A DNA stretch of 64,000 nucleotides from Hydrogenophilales bacterium. Its GTDB lineage: Bacteria; Pseudomonadota; Gammaproteobacteria; Burkholderiales; Eutrophovitaceae. The stretch spans positions 1 through 64,000 of the forward strand of contig CACKOO010000004.1 in assembly GCA_902601765.1 (NCBI GenBank), given 5' to 3'. Shown piece after piece: positions 35,009 through 44,897 of this stretch (within the stretch, counting starts at the first letter, position 1; each line of letters begins with the position of its first letter). The notes under the pieces were generated by a model. It was not told where the DNA came from, searched no databases, and worked only from the letters and a program-made list of their open reading frames with translations. Made by a program: the position numbers and the translations under genes.

Positions 35009-35880
35009 ATGCCATCCGTGACAAGTAGGTCACTGCGCGTAAAGCTCCAGTTCCTAGTTATGGATAATATATCGATAGCTTCGCTCATCTCCGACGAGAA
35101 AGGAGGAAAGGGGCTTGAGAGTTTAACTATTTTGGTGACTGCCTGATCCAAAACAGCTATCCCGGAGGTTCCCACTAACTCAACAGCCTCCAAAGTGCCA
35201 TCGGACCTAATTGATACCGTCACAACTAAACTACCATATAAGCTGTCTGCTCCTGTCACTTTCGGAAAATTTCGAGTACCCACTTCTTCGATCTTCTCTC
35301 TCCATTTATCTACATATTCAGCATAGACTACGCCTTTAGTTTGTGCACCAATAAAATCTCTCTTTGGCATCTTTTGATACTCAACCCAATCTTTCGTAAT
35401 TTTAGTTTTCAATTCAGCAATTTTAAGTTGTTTTCCGGCTGAGGAACTATTTTCTGATTCTGCGCCGGTCTCAAGCTCTGGTAGTGTCTTATTAAGTTGC
35501 GCCGAAGCTACCATTCCCTCTACCGTTGCCATAAGTTTTTTGGCTCTCTTTTCCAAACTCGCGATTCGTTGTCTCGAAAATTCGATTGAATCATGGGTAG
35601 CCCGATCAAACTCTGGTAGATTAGTTTCCGATTGGATGTTTTTCTCGGTGTTTCCCCCTCCATTCAAGGTCAACTGGGATAATGTTTTAACCTCGACTGG
35701 CGCTATAGATGATTTATGATTGACAATAATCACTTTCAACTCTGGTTCTTGATTATCCATCACAGAGGCGGGCGACCTGAAATCAATACCCAAAAGAATT
35801 GAATGTGCAAGTAATGAACAAATCATAGCTACGTTTATAGACTTCAAAGAAAATAGCGATTTTATATAATTCGTGTCGAT
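35005..35880 (-). CDS. TonB-family energy transducer-like protein (start uncertain)
   Basis: A single membrane helix near the N-terminus (INVAMICSLLAHSILLGI), a charged, partly coiled-coil linker (FSRQRIASLEKRAKKLMATVEGM) and a TonB C-terminal domain (LYGSLVVTVSIRSDGTLEAVELVGTSGIAVLDQAV). Such proteins span the periplasm to touch outer-membrane receptors; no ExbBD is nearby. The frame runs back to 35982 inside yqiA. A good ribosome-binding site (AGAGG) sits 8 nt before an ATC at 35880, while the next canonical codons are TTG 35847 (no ribosome-binding site) and ATG 35826 (inside the helix). The end overlaps aroE by 4 nt. Confidence 0.82.
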   Translation of the reverse strand: MDTNYIKSLFSLKSINVAMICSLLAHSILLGIDFRSPASVMDNQEPELKVIIVNHKSSIAPVEVKTLSQLTLNGGGNTEKNIQSETNLPEFDRATHDSIEFSRQRIASLEKRAKKLMATVEGMVASAQLNKTLPELETGAESENSSSAGKQLKIAELKTKITKDWVEYQKMPKRDFIGAQTKGVVYAEYVDKWREKIEEVGTRNFPKVTGADSLYGSLVVTVSIRSDGTLEAVELVGTSGIAVLDQAVTKIVKLSSPFPPFSSEMSEAIDILSITRNWSFTRSDLLVTDGI

Positions 35881-35911
35881 CCTGATTACCTCTAGAGAAA
35901 ATACTACATGC

Positions 35912-36487
35912 TCATACCAGTCCGCAAAAGTCCAGAATTGCTGGCAGATATGTCTTGAAGTTAGTGAACCCGTGATCACCACCTTCGATTATTAGCTGTT
36001 TAGCCTCAGAGTACCTATCTTTGGCGACACGCCAATCCAACAGTTCATCTCCAGTATTTTGAAGAAGAAAAAATAACCGAGGTACAGTTATTTTTTTTAC
36101 GTTGAGTTTTTCTAGTTGATCTAAATGGCGGTTGGTTAATTTGTACGTTTGCTTAGTATGGTGATTTATTTGGGTCCCAATGTAATTTTTAAGGTCGAGA
36201 TGAGGAGAAATGGCTGGGTTGATAAGGATTGCTTTACAGCCATATTCTTCGACAAGCCATGTCGCGTAAAACCCGCCCAATGAACTTCCGATTAATGTAA
36301 CATCGCCCGCTAAAGCCTCCTCCACTAATTTAGATAACTCCGCGATGGCCAAAGCCGGCAACTCCGGCAACCCAGGACACAAAAAATGCACTGGTTTTTC
36401 AAGCTTATTTAATTCACTTCTCATCAGGGTAGCCTTCTGAGATAAAGGTGAACTATTAAAACCATGTATGTAAATTATGGTTGTCAT
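35912..36487 (-). CDS. YqiA-family esterase
   Basis: Small alpha/beta hydrolase, 191 residues, with IIYIHGFNSSPLSQKA at the N-terminus, the nucleophile elbow GSSLGG (Ser near residue 69) and a C-terminal GGDHGF providing the catalytic His. YqiA of E. coli hydrolyses palmitoyl-CoA and p-nitrophenyl esters; physiological role is not settled. Overlaps the mpl stop by 4 nt. Confidence 0.9.
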   Translation of the reverse strand: MTTIIYIHGFNSSPLSQKATLMRSELNKLEKPVHFLCPGLPELPALAIAELSKLVEEALAGDVTLIGSSLGGFYATWLVEEYGCKAILINPAISPHLDLKNYIGTQINHHTKQTYKLTNRHLDQLEKLNVKKITVPRLFFLLQNTGDELLDWRVAKDRYSEAKQLIIEGGDHGFTNFKTYLPAILDFCGLV

Positions 36488-37824
36488 AACGCATCTAGTA
36501 TTTTATTTGCCAAATCACCGAAGCTACCATTACTCATAATTAAAATGTAATCCCCACTACCTGCCTCGTTTACAATTTTTTTTGCTAATACATCTAGGTG
36601 GGGAGAACAATTTAATGTTCCCGAGAACCCACTGAGAGCTTCTTCAATACTCCAATCCAAACCCCTCGTATAGCAAAATACTTTATTAATATTTTGTACG
36701 CTATTAAGGAGTTTATTTCGCATAGTCCCCATTTTCATAGTATTTGACCTTGGCTCCAAAGCGAGGATAATTTTTTCTTTACCTATCGCGTCACTTAAAG
36801 CATCTAAAGTACATTTTATTGCCGTGGGGTGGTGGGCAAAATCATGCAAGACTTTCACACCAGAAACTTCGCCAACTAACTCCATTCTACGCTTAACTCC
36901 ATCAAACTTTTCGAGGGCTTCTAAACCAACCTCCGCTGGAACGCCAGCGTGTCTGGCGGCACCCAATGCTGCTAACGCGTTGTTATAGTTATGTGCTCCA
37001 TTTAGACGTATCTGAATTTCCCCTTTTACCCTACTGTTATGAGATACTCTAATTCGACCGGGAGCCATCTCGACTGCTCTCCAGCCACTTCTAGATCCAT
37101 TAAATTGCTCAAGGGGTGTCCAAGAACCTTTTCTTAATAACCGTTTTAAATTTTTGTCTCCCCCGTTAAATACGATTAGACCATTACGGGGTACTATTCG
37201 AACAAGTTGATGGAATTGAGATTCGATGGCTTTAAGATTTTGAAAAATGTCCGCATGATCAAATTCTAAATTATTAAGAATTGCAGTATCAGGACGGTAA
37301 TGAACAAATTTAGATCGCTTGTCAAAAAAAGCAGTATCATATTCATCTGCTTCTACGACCACAAAATCGGAATCCGTCAACCTTGCGGACAGATCAAAAT
37401 TTTGAGGAACACCTCCAATTAGGAAACTAGGATTTAGGCCAGCAAAATCTAAAATCCAAGCTAGCATTGCTGTCACTGTGGTTTTACCATGGGTACCCGC
37501 AACTGCCAGAACCCATTTATCTACCAAAATATTCTCTCCCAGCCACTGTGGTCCCGACATATAGGGCAACCGACGCGATAAAATCTCTTCTATCAACTCA
37601 TTACCTCTTGAAACAACATTACCCACGACAAACAAATCGGGTTGGAGCGCAATTTGCCCTTTGTCCCAACCGGGGATCAAATTTATGCCGACCGCCTCTA
37701 GTTGGGAACTCATCGGTGGATAAACATCCTCGTCGCAACCAGAAACTGTATGTCCAGACGACCGGGCCAAGATGGCAAGCCCTCCCATAAACGTCCCACA
37801 AATACCAAGGAAATGAATATGCAT
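36484..37824 (-). CDS. mpl: UDP-N-acetylmuramate:murein tripeptide ligase Mpl
   Basis: Mur-ligase family enzyme that reattaches recycled L-Ala-gamma-D-Glu-meso-Dap to UDP-MurNAc. 446 residues. Opening HFLGICGTFMGGLAILARSSGH, ATP loop AGTHGKTTVTAML near residue 110, VVEADEYDTAFFDKRSKF and the C-terminal DFAHHPTAI are those of Mpl rather than MurC. Complements the amgK-murU muramate salvage at 11 kb. Followed by yqiA (overlap 4 nt), preceded by the haloalkane dehalogenase (2-nt gap). Confidence 0.95.
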   Translation of the reverse strand: MHIHFLGICGTFMGGLAILARSSGHTVSGCDEDVYPPMSSQLEAVGINLIPGWDKGQIALQPDLFVVGNVVSRGNELIEEILSRRLPYMSGPQWLGENILVDKWVLAVAGTHGKTTVTAMLAWILDFAGLNPSFLIGGVPQNFDLSARLTDSDFVVVEADEYDTAFFDKRSKFVHYRPDTAILNNLEFDHADIFQNLKAIESQFHQLVRIVPRNGLIVFNGGDKNLKRLLRKGSWTPLEQFNGSRSGWRAVEMAPGRIRVSHNSRVKGEIQIRLNGAHNYNNALAALGAARHAGVPAEVGLEALEKFDGVKRRMELVGEVSGVKVLHDFAHHPTAIKCTLDALSDAIGKEKIILALEPRSNTMKMGTMRNKLLNSVQNINKVFCYTRGLDWSIEEALSGFSGTLNCSPHLDVLAKKIVNEAGSGDYILIMSNGSFGDLANKILDAL

Positions 37825-37826
37825 CC

Positions 37827-38738
37827 TTATTGGCGGATTGATTTTTTGAAAAAATATTGTACCGCTTCTAAGCTAATATTTCCGCCCCACTCCTGAACAA
37901 AATGTCCCGCTTCTTTAATTTTTAAAGGTTGAGAGCAGCCTGGAATAATATTTCGTAGCTTATGCATTACATCTGGGCCTAATACTGGATCAGTCATCCC
38001 TATCGCCATGAAGGTATCTCCCTGCCAATTTGTTGAAAAGAAATCACGAGCTGCTCTAGATATCTCAGCTCCGGGCGAATCTGAAAATTCTGGAAATAAT
38101 TCCGGAAAACGCCGAACTCCAGCTTTATAATTAACGTCAGGAAAGGGTGCCGCATAGGCCTTGGCCTCTAGGCCAGTAATGTGTGGGCAAGACCTTTGCA
38201 TTAATCGTGCGATGTCCATATTTGGATTTTTCGCCGCCCAACTCCTCCAGGCTTTGAAGCCTTCACTCAATGGGTAATCACCGGTTGCGAGGTCTGTGTT
38301 CATTAATAAAAGTTTTTTAATTATTGATGGAAACTCCATTGGCAAAGTTAATCCCAGTACTCCTCCCCAATCCTGACAAACTAACGTGATTCTTTCAAGT
38401 GAAAGTTTTTTTATAAAGGAAATGAGCATACTTCGATGAAAATCAAAGGTATAAACCCGATCATCAATAGGTTTGTCACTCCGACCAAACCCAATAAGAT
38501 CGGGCACAATCACTCGAAATCCCTCATCGACAAAAGTAGAAATCATTTTTCGATAGAGATAACCCCAAGTAGGCTGGCCGTGTAGACACAAGAATACCTC
38601 TTTACTACTGTCACCTTCATCCAAATAGTGCACTCGCAACCCTTCATACCCCTCAAGGTCAGTAAAATAATTGGTGGAATAGTTATAATTTACTAGTGAT
38701 TCAAAATAGTCGTCGGGGGTGCGCAAAACTTTGGTCAT
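37827..38738 (-). CDS. Haloalkane dehalogenase, DhlA-like (subfamily I)
   Basis: Alpha/beta hydrolase of 303 residues very close in layout to DhlA/DmlA. Oxyanion segment CLHGQPTWGYLYRKM (DhlA has HGEPTW), nucleophile Asp123 with halide-binding Trp124 in CQDWGGVLGLTLPM, second halide Trp164 in KAWRSW, catalytic acid Asp250 in IGMTDPVLGPDVM and base His279 in AGHFVQEWGG. All five functional residues are present, so hydrolytic dehalogenation of short haloalkanes is plausible; related enzymes without known substrate exist. Overlaps midA by 4 nt and precedes mpl, so it is embedded in an operon of housekeeping genes. Confidence 0.88.
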   Translation of the reverse strand: MTKVLRTPDDYFESLVNYNYSTNYFTDLEGYEGLRVHYLDEGDSSKEVFLCLHGQPTWGYLYRKMISTFVDEGFRVIVPDLIGFGRSDKPIDDRVYTFDFHRSMLISFIKKLSLERITLVCQDWGGVLGLTLPMEFPSIIKKLLLMNTDLATGDYPLSEGFKAWRSWAAKNPNMDIARLMQRSCPHITGLEAKAYAAPFPDVNYKAGVRRFPELFPEFSDSPGAEISRAARDFFSTNWQGDTFMAIGMTDPVLGPDVMHKLRNIIPGCSQPLKIKEAGHFVQEWGGNISLEAVQYFFKKSIRQ

Positions 38739-39904
38739 AAACTTATCCTTCGATTTCCTGCAGAAAATCCCGTAACAGTTTCGCCAAGCCCTTTGCCAAG
38801 CGCTAGAACTTTGAATAATTCACCCATTTCAGCTGGTGACAACAACTTATTTAGCTTCGAGGCTTGGTTGGTACCTGATAACCCATTCCCCATATTGTGC
38901 TCAGCGATTAAATCAGTGATACCACAGTTGATAAGAAACTGTGCCTGATTGCAAAAACCTATTAGATCTAGACCGTTAGCTTCGCCCACTTTTGCTAGGT
39001 TCGAAAAATCAACATGACTCGTAATATCTTGCAAACCTAAAAGGACAAACGGATCTTGATGGCTATGATGTTTATAATGGCACATCAACGTCCCGAATGA
39101 CCTTTGAGGGTGGTAAAACTCTTCTTTTTTAAATCCATAGTCTATGATGAGGAGCATCCCTTTATCTAAATTAGAAGCCAACTTTCGCATTAAAGCCCTT
39201 CCAACAAAGTTAATTTCTGTGATGTAGGGAGATTGTAAACCTAATTCTTTAACAGCCTCTAGAATATAATGTGCCCCTTGCCTCTTACACCACAAAAATC
39301 GATTATTTTTATATTCTACTCCTCTTTCTAAGACCGAACTTCCGCTAACCTCAACAATACTAACAGGCAATGCATCGAAAACTTCATTTGCGAAAATCAC
39401 GCCGTTTATATGCATCGGAACATCGTCCAGCCATTGAAACATCGATAATAGATGCGGAACTCTAGTAGACAGCGTTTCCAATTGCATCTTTTTTGTAGAC
39501 GGACTAACGTCCAGAATACTATAGCTGGAAGGTAACGAGTCAATTTTTTCCAGAGCTATCATAATGTCTGCTGCTGCCGACCCATCACCAGCACCTAATT
39601 CAATAACTTGCCTATCCTTGGTATAGTCCAGAACTTCAGCGATTTGATTGGCAATTGTTGCACCGAAAATTGGGCTGACATGTGGGGCAGTAATAAAATC
39701 ACCCTCGTTCCCGAACTTACGCGCAGGCCCTGTATAATATCCTAGTTTTGGTTTGTAAAGAACGATCTCCATAAATTGGGAAAATGAGATCCAGCCGCTA
39801 GACTTGGCTATTTCGTGTTGGATAGCAGTATGTAAAAGATTCATACGAATTTGCGAATCTTTATCGAGGGTTGGTAAACTAAGATCGTAAGAATTAGATA
39901 TCAA
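38735..39904 (-). CDS. MidA-family SAM-dependent methyltransferase
   Basis: Class I methyltransferase of the COG1565/NDUFAF7 family (389 residues from TTG 39904). SGWISFSQFMEIVLYKPKLGYY, FGNEGDFITAPHVSPIFG and the SAM loop VIELGAGDGSAAADIM are family marks, as are FANEVFDALP and LLIIDYGF. The mitochondrial relative methylates an arginine in a complex I subunit; the bacterial target is unknown. The frame is open to 39976, but TTG 39904 with GAGATG about 8 nt upstream fits the family N-terminus better. Divergent from the pteridine reductase gene. Confidence 0.88.
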   Translation of the reverse strand: MISNSYDLSLPTLDKDSQIRMNLLHTAIQHEIAKSSGWISFSQFMEIVLYKPKLGYYTGPARKFGNEGDFITAPHVSPIFGATIANQIAEVLDYTKDRQVIELGAGDGSAAADIMIALEKIDSLPSSYSILDVSPSTKKMQLETLSTRVPHLLSMFQWLDDVPMHINGVIFANEVFDALPVSIVEVSGSSVLERGVEYKNNRFLWCKRQGAHYILEAVKELGLQSPYITEINFVGRALMRKLASNLDKGMLLIIDYGFKKEEFYHPQRSFGTLMCHYKHHSHQDPFVLLGLQDITSHVDFSNLAKVGEANGLDLIGFCNQAQFLINCGITDLIAEHNMGNGLSGTNQASKLNKLLSPAEMGELFKVLALGKGLGETVTGFSAGNRRISL

Positions 39905-40016
39905 AACGGGGCATCTCAAGTAACAGGCGTTAAAGTAAATTGGCACAATAATATTTAAATAAACAATATATCGCAAAAAATGTTTTTTTTTGAAACAGAC
40001 CGAGAATTTTTAGAAA

Positions 40017-40772
40017 ATGAAAAATAAAGCAGCTTTGGTTACTGGGAGCTCTAAAAGAATAGGAAAAGCAGTCGTAGAAATGTTGGCGAACCAAGGATGG
40101 GATATCGCAATTCATTATCAAAACTCAGCTGATGAAGCCAGAGACTTGTTGAAAAAAATAGAAGGATTAGGAGTTAAAGGTTTTACTGTCCAATGTGACC
40201 TTGCTGTTTTTAGTGAGACAGAAAGACTCATCGAACAATGCTCATCTGCAATAGGTCCGATATCTCTGCTCGTAAACAATGCGTCAGTTTTTGAATACGA
40301 TGATATCCGGGGTTTCAATGAGGAGCTGTGGTCCAAAACTATGCATGTAAATTTAAGAGCGCCCCTTCAGCTCGCAAAACAATTTGAGGCGCAGTTACTT
40401 GACGGAATGCGCGGGTGTATTATTAACATGCTGGATCAAAAAGTTTTTAATTTAAATCCAGATTTTTTTTCCTATACTATTAGTAAACAAAGCCTTGATG
40501 CCGCCACCAAGACATTAGCTTTGGCCCTAGCTCCAAAAATCAGAGTTTGCGGGGTTGCGCCGGGAATAACATTGGTTAGCGGTGAACAAACCAAGGAGAA
40601 CTTTGAATCTTCCCATACAAAGGCGCTGCTAGGTAGAAGCTCTGAAGTATGGGAAATTGTAGATGCTGTAAAATATTTAATAAATGCGAGTGCGACGACG
40701 GGGACTACGATAACTGTCGATGGAGGGCAACATATGGTTCCCATGGCACGTGATGTTCAATTTGAGAATTAA
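40017..40772 (+). CDS. Pteridine reductase-like SDR (FolM/PTR1 type)
   Basis: SDR of 251 residues: TGSSKRIGKAVVEML cofactor loop, NNASVFEYDD, and catalytic Tyr-Lys in YTISKQSL. The position usually held by Ser is Asp (NMLDQKV), which is typical of pteridine reductases PTR1 and FolM that reduce dihydrobiopterin/dihydromonapterin and dihydrofolate. The next gene folB makes pterin precursors, supporting a folate/pterin role. Ends VDGGQHM. Confidence 0.88.
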   Translation: MKNKAALVTGSSKRIGKAVVEMLANQGWDIAIHYQNSADEARDLLKKIEGLGVKGFTVQCDLAVFSETERLIEQCSSAIGPISLLVNNASVFEYDDIRGFNEELWSKTMHVNLRAPLQLAKQFEAQLLDGMRGCIINMLDQKVFNLNPDFFSYTISKQSLDAATKTLALALAPKIRVCGVAPGITLVSGEQTKENFESSHTKALLGRSSEVWEIVDAVKYLINASATTGTTITVDGGQHMVPMARDVQFEN

Positions 40773-40801
40773 TTCAGATACAGAAAATTATCGAATACAA
40801 A

Positions 40802-41170
40802 ATGAAAACAAAGACCGACGCTACTCATATATTTTTTAGAAATCTGGTTGTTGTCGCCTCTATCGGCATCCATGAGGTAGAAAAAAAACATAGACAACGC
40901 ATTTTGTTAAACATAAAAATTTTTCTAAATCCAATCCAGGAAATCAAAGATGACTTAATTTCAGAAACCCTTGATTACGATTTGGTTAGAGGTAATATTT
41001 TGGACATAGCCTCATCGCAACATTTTAATCTGCAAGAAACATTGTGCGAGGAAATTGCTCGCTACTGTTTCACAGAGAAACGAGTTACTGGGGTAGAAAT
41101 ATCTAGTGAAAAACCTGATATATATGACAATTGTGACGGTGTCGGCTTAGCTATTGTTAGATATAAATGA
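40802..41170 (+). CDS. folB: Dihydroneopterin aldolase
   Basis: Cleaves 7,8-dihydroneopterin to 6-hydroxymethyl-dihydropterin and glycolaldehyde in folate synthesis. 122 residues, one tunnelling-fold domain: [25 protein letters not shown] with the family Gly-x-x-x-x-E, then TLDYDLV and the C-terminal EISSEKPDI with the catalytic Lys. Overlaps ttcA by 4 nt (ATGA). Confidence 0.94.
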   Translation: MKTKTDATHIFFRNLVVVASIGIHEVEKKHRQRILLNIKIFLNPIQEIKDDLISETLDYDLVRGNILDIASSQHFNLQETLCEEIARYCFTEKRVTGVEISSEKPDIYDNCDGVGLAIVRYK

Positions 41171-41985
41171 ACCAACTAAACACGACTTTAAAAAAAGATA
41201 CCATAAATAAAAATAAGCTGGAAAAAAGGCTTAAAAGATTGATTGGAAAAGCAATCTACGATTTTTCTATGATAGCGGACGGCGATCTCGTAATGGTAGC
41301 TATATCAGGTGGAAAAGATAGTTTCGCGATGCTTGAACTTTTGAGAGCATTGCAAGCGTATGCACCGGTCAAGTTTGAATTGATAGCCTTAAATTTAGAT
41401 CAAAAGCAACCGGGATTCCCTTCAAACGTTTTACCAAATTATCTATCGGAAAAAAAAATTAATTATAAAATTATTCAGCAAGATACCTACTCTGTCGTGA
41501 AAAAAATTATTCCGGAAGGTAGAACCATGTGTGGGCTCTGCTCTAGACTCAGAAGAGGAGCGCTCTATAAGGCAGCAACAGAATTAGGGGCGAACAAAAT
41601 AGCACTGGGCCACCATAGTGATGACATATTGGAAACTTATTTTTTAAACATGTTCTACGGAGGGCGAGTTAAAACGATGCCTCCTAAATTACTGTCAGAT
41701 GATAAAAAACACATAGTCATTCGTCCTCTAGCATATTGCAAAGAGAAAGACTTAGCTCAGTACGCGAACATTCATCAGTTCCCAATCATACCTTGCAATC
41801 TGTGTGGATCTCAAAAAAATTTACAGCGGGTAAAAATTAAAGCAATGCTTGCTGATTGGGAAAAAGCTAATCCTGGAAGAAAGGAGACCATCTTTTCAGC
41901 ATTACAGACGGTAGTACCATCTCACTTGCTAGACTCCGATATATTTAACTTTTCTGAACTTGAATCAAAGTTGATAAATTCTTAA
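41167..41985 (+). CDS. ttcA: tRNA 2-thiocytidine(32) synthetase TtcA
   Basis: Thiolates C32 of certain tRNAs using ATP and an iron-sulfur cluster. 272 residues. PP-loop [15 protein letters not shown] near residue 48, Cys pair [15 protein letters not shown] near 123 and a further Cys in IPCNLCGSQ near 213 match the TtcA cluster ligands. Follows folB with start and stop overlapping. Confidence 0.95.
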   Translation: MNQLNTTLKKDTINKNKLEKRLKRLIGKAIYDFSMIADGDLVMVAISGGKDSFAMLELLRALQAYAPVKFELIALNLDQKQPGFPSNVLPNYLSEKKINYKIIQQDTYSVVKKIIPEGRTMCGLCSRLRRGALYKAATELGANKIALGHHSDDILETYFLNMFYGGRVKTMPPKLLSDDKKHIVIRPLAYCKEKDLAQYANIHQFPIIPCNLCGSQKNLQRVKIKAMLADWEKANPGRKETIFSALQTVVPSHLLDSDIFNFSELESKLINS

Positions 41986-42091
41986 TCAGATCAAAAGCTG
42001 ACTATTGTATAACCCGTGTTGAATTAAAATACCTGACATAACGGATTAATACTAGGTTTTACAAAACTTTTCCTTTTAATAGACGTCGGGC

Positions 42092-42112
42092 AAGGTTAAA
42101 ATATTCAACCTT
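42092..42112 (+). terminator. Short AT-rich hairpin between ttcA and sgaA
   Basis: AAGGTT and AACCTT pair around a 9-nt AT loop and are followed by TTT. It lies 107 nt after ttcA and 30 nt before the next start codon, so it could terminate ttcA readthrough or act in the leader of the aminotransferase gene. The stem is short. Confidence 0.35.
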
Positions 42113-42141
42113 TTTGTAATGTGTATTGAGAGAGTCAAATA

Positions 42142-43380
42142 ATGAAGTTTGGAAAACCAAGTCGGAAAATAAGTACTTTTTATCCACCTCAAAGAACACT
42201 AATGGGGCCAGGTCCGTCCGAAATACATCCGAGAGTCTTTTCGGCAATGGGAAGACCCACTATTGGCTATCTAGATCCCGTTTTTGTGGAAATGATGGAC
42301 GAACTGAAAGAACTATTGCGATACGCATTCCAAACCAATAATGCCATGACTTTTCCGGTTTCCGGACCTGGCTCGGCAGGGATGGAAATGTGTTTTGTGA
42401 ACATCGTCAACCCGGGTGATAAGGTAATAGTATGCAAAAATGGGGTGTTTGGCGGTAGAATGCTTGAAAATATTGAAAGATGCGGTGGTATTCCGATAAT
42501 TGTTGAGAACTCATGGGGCGAGCCCGTCGACCCCAACTGCGTAGAGGATGCTTTTCGAAATAACAAAAATGTGAAAGCTTTAGCATTTGTTCAAGCGGAG
42601 ACGTCAACCGGTGTTTTATCTGATGGCAAAACCCTCGCAAAAATTGCAAAAAGTAACAACGCCTACTCGATCATGGATGCGGTAACATCTCTTGCTGGAA
42701 TACCAGTTTTAGTTGACGAATGGGGTGTTGATGCTTGCTATTCTGGCAGCCAAAAATGTCTGTCATGTACTCCCGGCTTATCTCCTATTACTTTCAGTGA
42801 CGCCTTGATGGAAGATCTGAAAAAGGGCAGTCGGAAAAAATCTCAAAGCTGGTTCTTAGATCTAGATCTTTTGTCCGGATACTGGGGAGATAGCAATAGA
42901 ACCTATCATCATACAGCGCCCACCAATTCTTTGTATTCACTGCATGAGGCCCTTCTGATGCTTCAGGAAGAAGGCCTGGAGAACTCTTGGTTTCGACATA
43001 GGAGGAACCACCAGGCTCTAAAGGCAGGCCTAGAGGCTTTAGGCCTCACTTTTTTAGTTGATGAACCATATAGGCTTCCGCAAATGAACGCAGTTACTGT
43101 AATGCCAAAGATTGATGAAGCTGAAGTTCGTAGAAGATTATTAGATGAATACAATATTGAAATAGGGGCTGGCTTAGGTAACTTATCCGGTAAAATTTGG
43201 CGTTTTGGTATTATGGGTTACAGTTGTAAGATGGAAAATGTAATGTTAGCTTTGTGCGCGCTCGAAACGGTTTTTGCTGACATGGGCACAGCTACCGAGG
43301 TAGGAACTGCAGAGGCTGCGGCCTACAAAGCCTACGCCTCGCACCCCAGCCATGGGAAAATAGTAGAAGCGGTCGCCTAG
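42142..43380 (+). CDS. sgaA: Serine-glyoxylate (class V) aminotransferase
   Basis: PLP aminotransferase of the alanine/serine-glyoxylate family, 412 residues. LMGPGPSEIHPRVFSAMG, the glycine-rich PVSGPGSAGME, VFGGRMLEN and the Schiff-base lysine in YSGSQKCLSCTPGLSP (Lys near 200) are diagnostic. It transfers the amino group of serine to glyoxylate giving hydroxypyruvate and glycine, as in serine-cycle or photorespiratory metabolism; alanine or aspartate could also be donors. No other serine-cycle gene is visible nearby. Ends tail to tail with ahcY. Confidence 0.88.
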   Translation: MKFGKPSRKISTFYPPQRTLMGPGPSEIHPRVFSAMGRPTIGYLDPVFVEMMDELKELLRYAFQTNNAMTFPVSGPGSAGMEMCFVNIVNPGDKVIVCKNGVFGGRMLENIERCGGIPIIVENSWGEPVDPNCVEDAFRNNKNVKALAFVQAETSTGVLSDGKTLAKIAKSNNAYSIMDAVTSLAGIPVLVDEWGVDACYSGSQKCLSCTPGLSPITFSDALMEDLKKGSRKKSQSWFLDLDLLSGYWGDSNRTYHHTAPTNSLYSLHEALLMLQEEGLENSWFRHRRNHQALKAGLEALGLTFLVDEPYRLPQMNAVTVMPKIDEAEVRRRLLDEYNIEIGAGLGNLSGKIWRFGIMGYSCKMENVMLALCALETVFADMGTATEVGTAEAAAYKAYASHPSHGKIVEAVA

Positions 43381-43399
43381 TTTTATTGTTACAACCGCT

Positions 43400-43439
43400 C
43401 CCCTATTTTCACGAAATGGCGTTTTCCCAAAATAAGGGG
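43400..43439. terminator. Inverted repeat between convergent sgaA and ahcY
   Basis: CCCCTATTTT (43400-43409) pairs with AAAATAAGGGG (43429-43439), one bulged A, with a 19-nt loop. Its position just after sgaA and 3 nt beyond the ahcY stop suggests a shared, bidirectional transcript end. Confidence 0.5.
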
Positions 43440-43442
43440 CCT

Positions 43443-44864
43443 CTAGTATCTGTAGTGCTCGGGCTTAAAAGGGCCTTCTTCTGGTACTGATATATATTCT
43501 GCTTGTTTAGGACTCAAAACAGTGAGTTGAGCACCTAATTTGTCCAAATGCAGTCGCGCAACTTTTTCGTCTAGGTGTTTGGGTAACACGTAAACGCCAA
43601 CCGGATAGTCTGATTTGTTGTTAAACAGTTCTATCTGGGCTATCACTTGATTAGCGAATGACGAACTCATCACAAAGCTCGGATGCCCTGTACCACAGCC
43701 CAGATTTACCAAACGCCCTTCTGCCAACAAGATGATTTTCTTTCCGTCGGGAAAGATAATGTGGTCGACTTGAGGTTTGATTTTTTCCCACTGGTACGCC
43801 TTTAAACTTGCACAATCAATTTCATTATCAAAGTGGCCGATGTTGCAAACTATGGCTTCATTTTTCATTTTTTGCATGTGATCATGGTTGATGACATGGT
43901 AATTCCCAGTAGCGGTTACGAAAATATCCGCTTTGTCGCAAGCATATTCCATGGTCACCACCTTAAACCCCTCCATGGCCGCCTGAAGCGCGCAAATTGG
44001 ATCCACTTCTGTTACCCAAACTTGAGCGGATAGAGCTCTGAGAGCCTGCGCGCTACCTTTCCCAACATCACCGTAGCCGCACACCACCGCCACTTTCCCC
44101 GCAACCATCACATCGGTCGCTCGCTTGATTCCATCAACTAGTGATTCCCTACATCCATAAAGATTATCAAATTTAGATTTAGTAACAGAATCATTGACAT
44201 TAATCGCTGGGAAACGAAGACTCTTGTCAGAAGCCATTTGGTACAGACGGTGAACCCCAGTCGTTGTCTCTTCGGTAACGCCAATGATCTTGGATATCCT
44301 ATCAGAGTACCAAGTCGGATCGGTATCCAGCTTATTCCTAATTGCCAAATATAATGCTTCTTCTTCTTCACTTGAGGGGTTTGTAATTACATCACCATTT
44401 TTCTCGGCAGCACACCCCAAATGCAGGAGCAGGGTGGCATCACCCCCATCGTCTAAAATCATATTTGAGTGACCTCCGTCAGGCCATTCAAATATCTTGT
44501 GGGAAAAGTCCCAATATTCTTTAAGGGATTCGCCTTTGTAAGCAAAGACAGGAATACCCGTCTTCGCAATTGCGGCAGCGGCATTGTCTTGAGTTGAGTA
44601 TATGTTGCAAGACGCCCATCTCACCTCAGCACCGAGCTCAGTTAAAGTCTCAATTAGAACCGCAGTCTGTATCGTCATATGTAATGAGCCGGTTATTCTT
44701 GCACCCTTGAGTGGTTTGGACTGAACATATTCATGCCTGATAGCCATTAGGCCTGGCATTTCTGTCTCAGCTATTGAAATTTCTTTTCGCCCCCATTCAC
44801 TGAGTGCCATATCCGCAACGTGGTAATCATTTACGTCCACAAACTTTTTAGTAACAACTGTCAA
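43443..44864 (-). CDS. ahcY: S-adenosylhomocysteine hydrolase
   Basis: Splits S-adenosylhomocysteine to adenosine and homocysteine, relieving product inhibition of methyltransferases. 473 residues, the long bacterial form. [18 protein letters not shown], the NAD-binding [26 protein letters not shown] and C-terminal PFKPEHYRY are clear. Start is TTG 44864 with AAGGAG 7 nt upstream. A possible ligand-binding pseudoknot precedes it. Downstream of metK, so SAM synthesis and SAH removal are adjacent. Confidence 0.96.
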   Translation of the reverse strand: MTVVTKKFVDVNDYHVADMALSEWGRKEISIAETEMPGLMAIRHEYVQSKPLKGARITGSLHMTIQTAVLIETLTELGAEVRWASCNIYSTQDNAAAAIAKTGIPVFAYKGESLKEYWDFSHKIFEWPDGGHSNMILDDGGDATLLLHLGCAAEKNGDVITNPSSEEEEALYLAIRNKLDTDPTWYSDRISKIIGVTEETTTGVHRLYQMASDKSLRFPAINVNDSVTKSKFDNLYGCRESLVDGIKRATDVMVAGKVAVVCGYGDVGKGSAQALRALSAQVWVTEVDPICALQAAMEGFKVVTMEYACDKADIFVTATGNYHVINHDHMQKMKNEAIVCNIGHFDNEIDCASLKAYQWEKIKPQVDHIIFPDGKKIILLAEGRLVNLGCGTGHPSFVMSSSFANQVIAQIELFNNKSDYPVGVYVLPKHLDEKVARLHLDKLGAQLTVLSPKQAEYISVPEEGPFKPEHYRY

Positions 44865-44897
44865 AGCAAATTCTCCTTAAACAAAAACTTAAATTTA

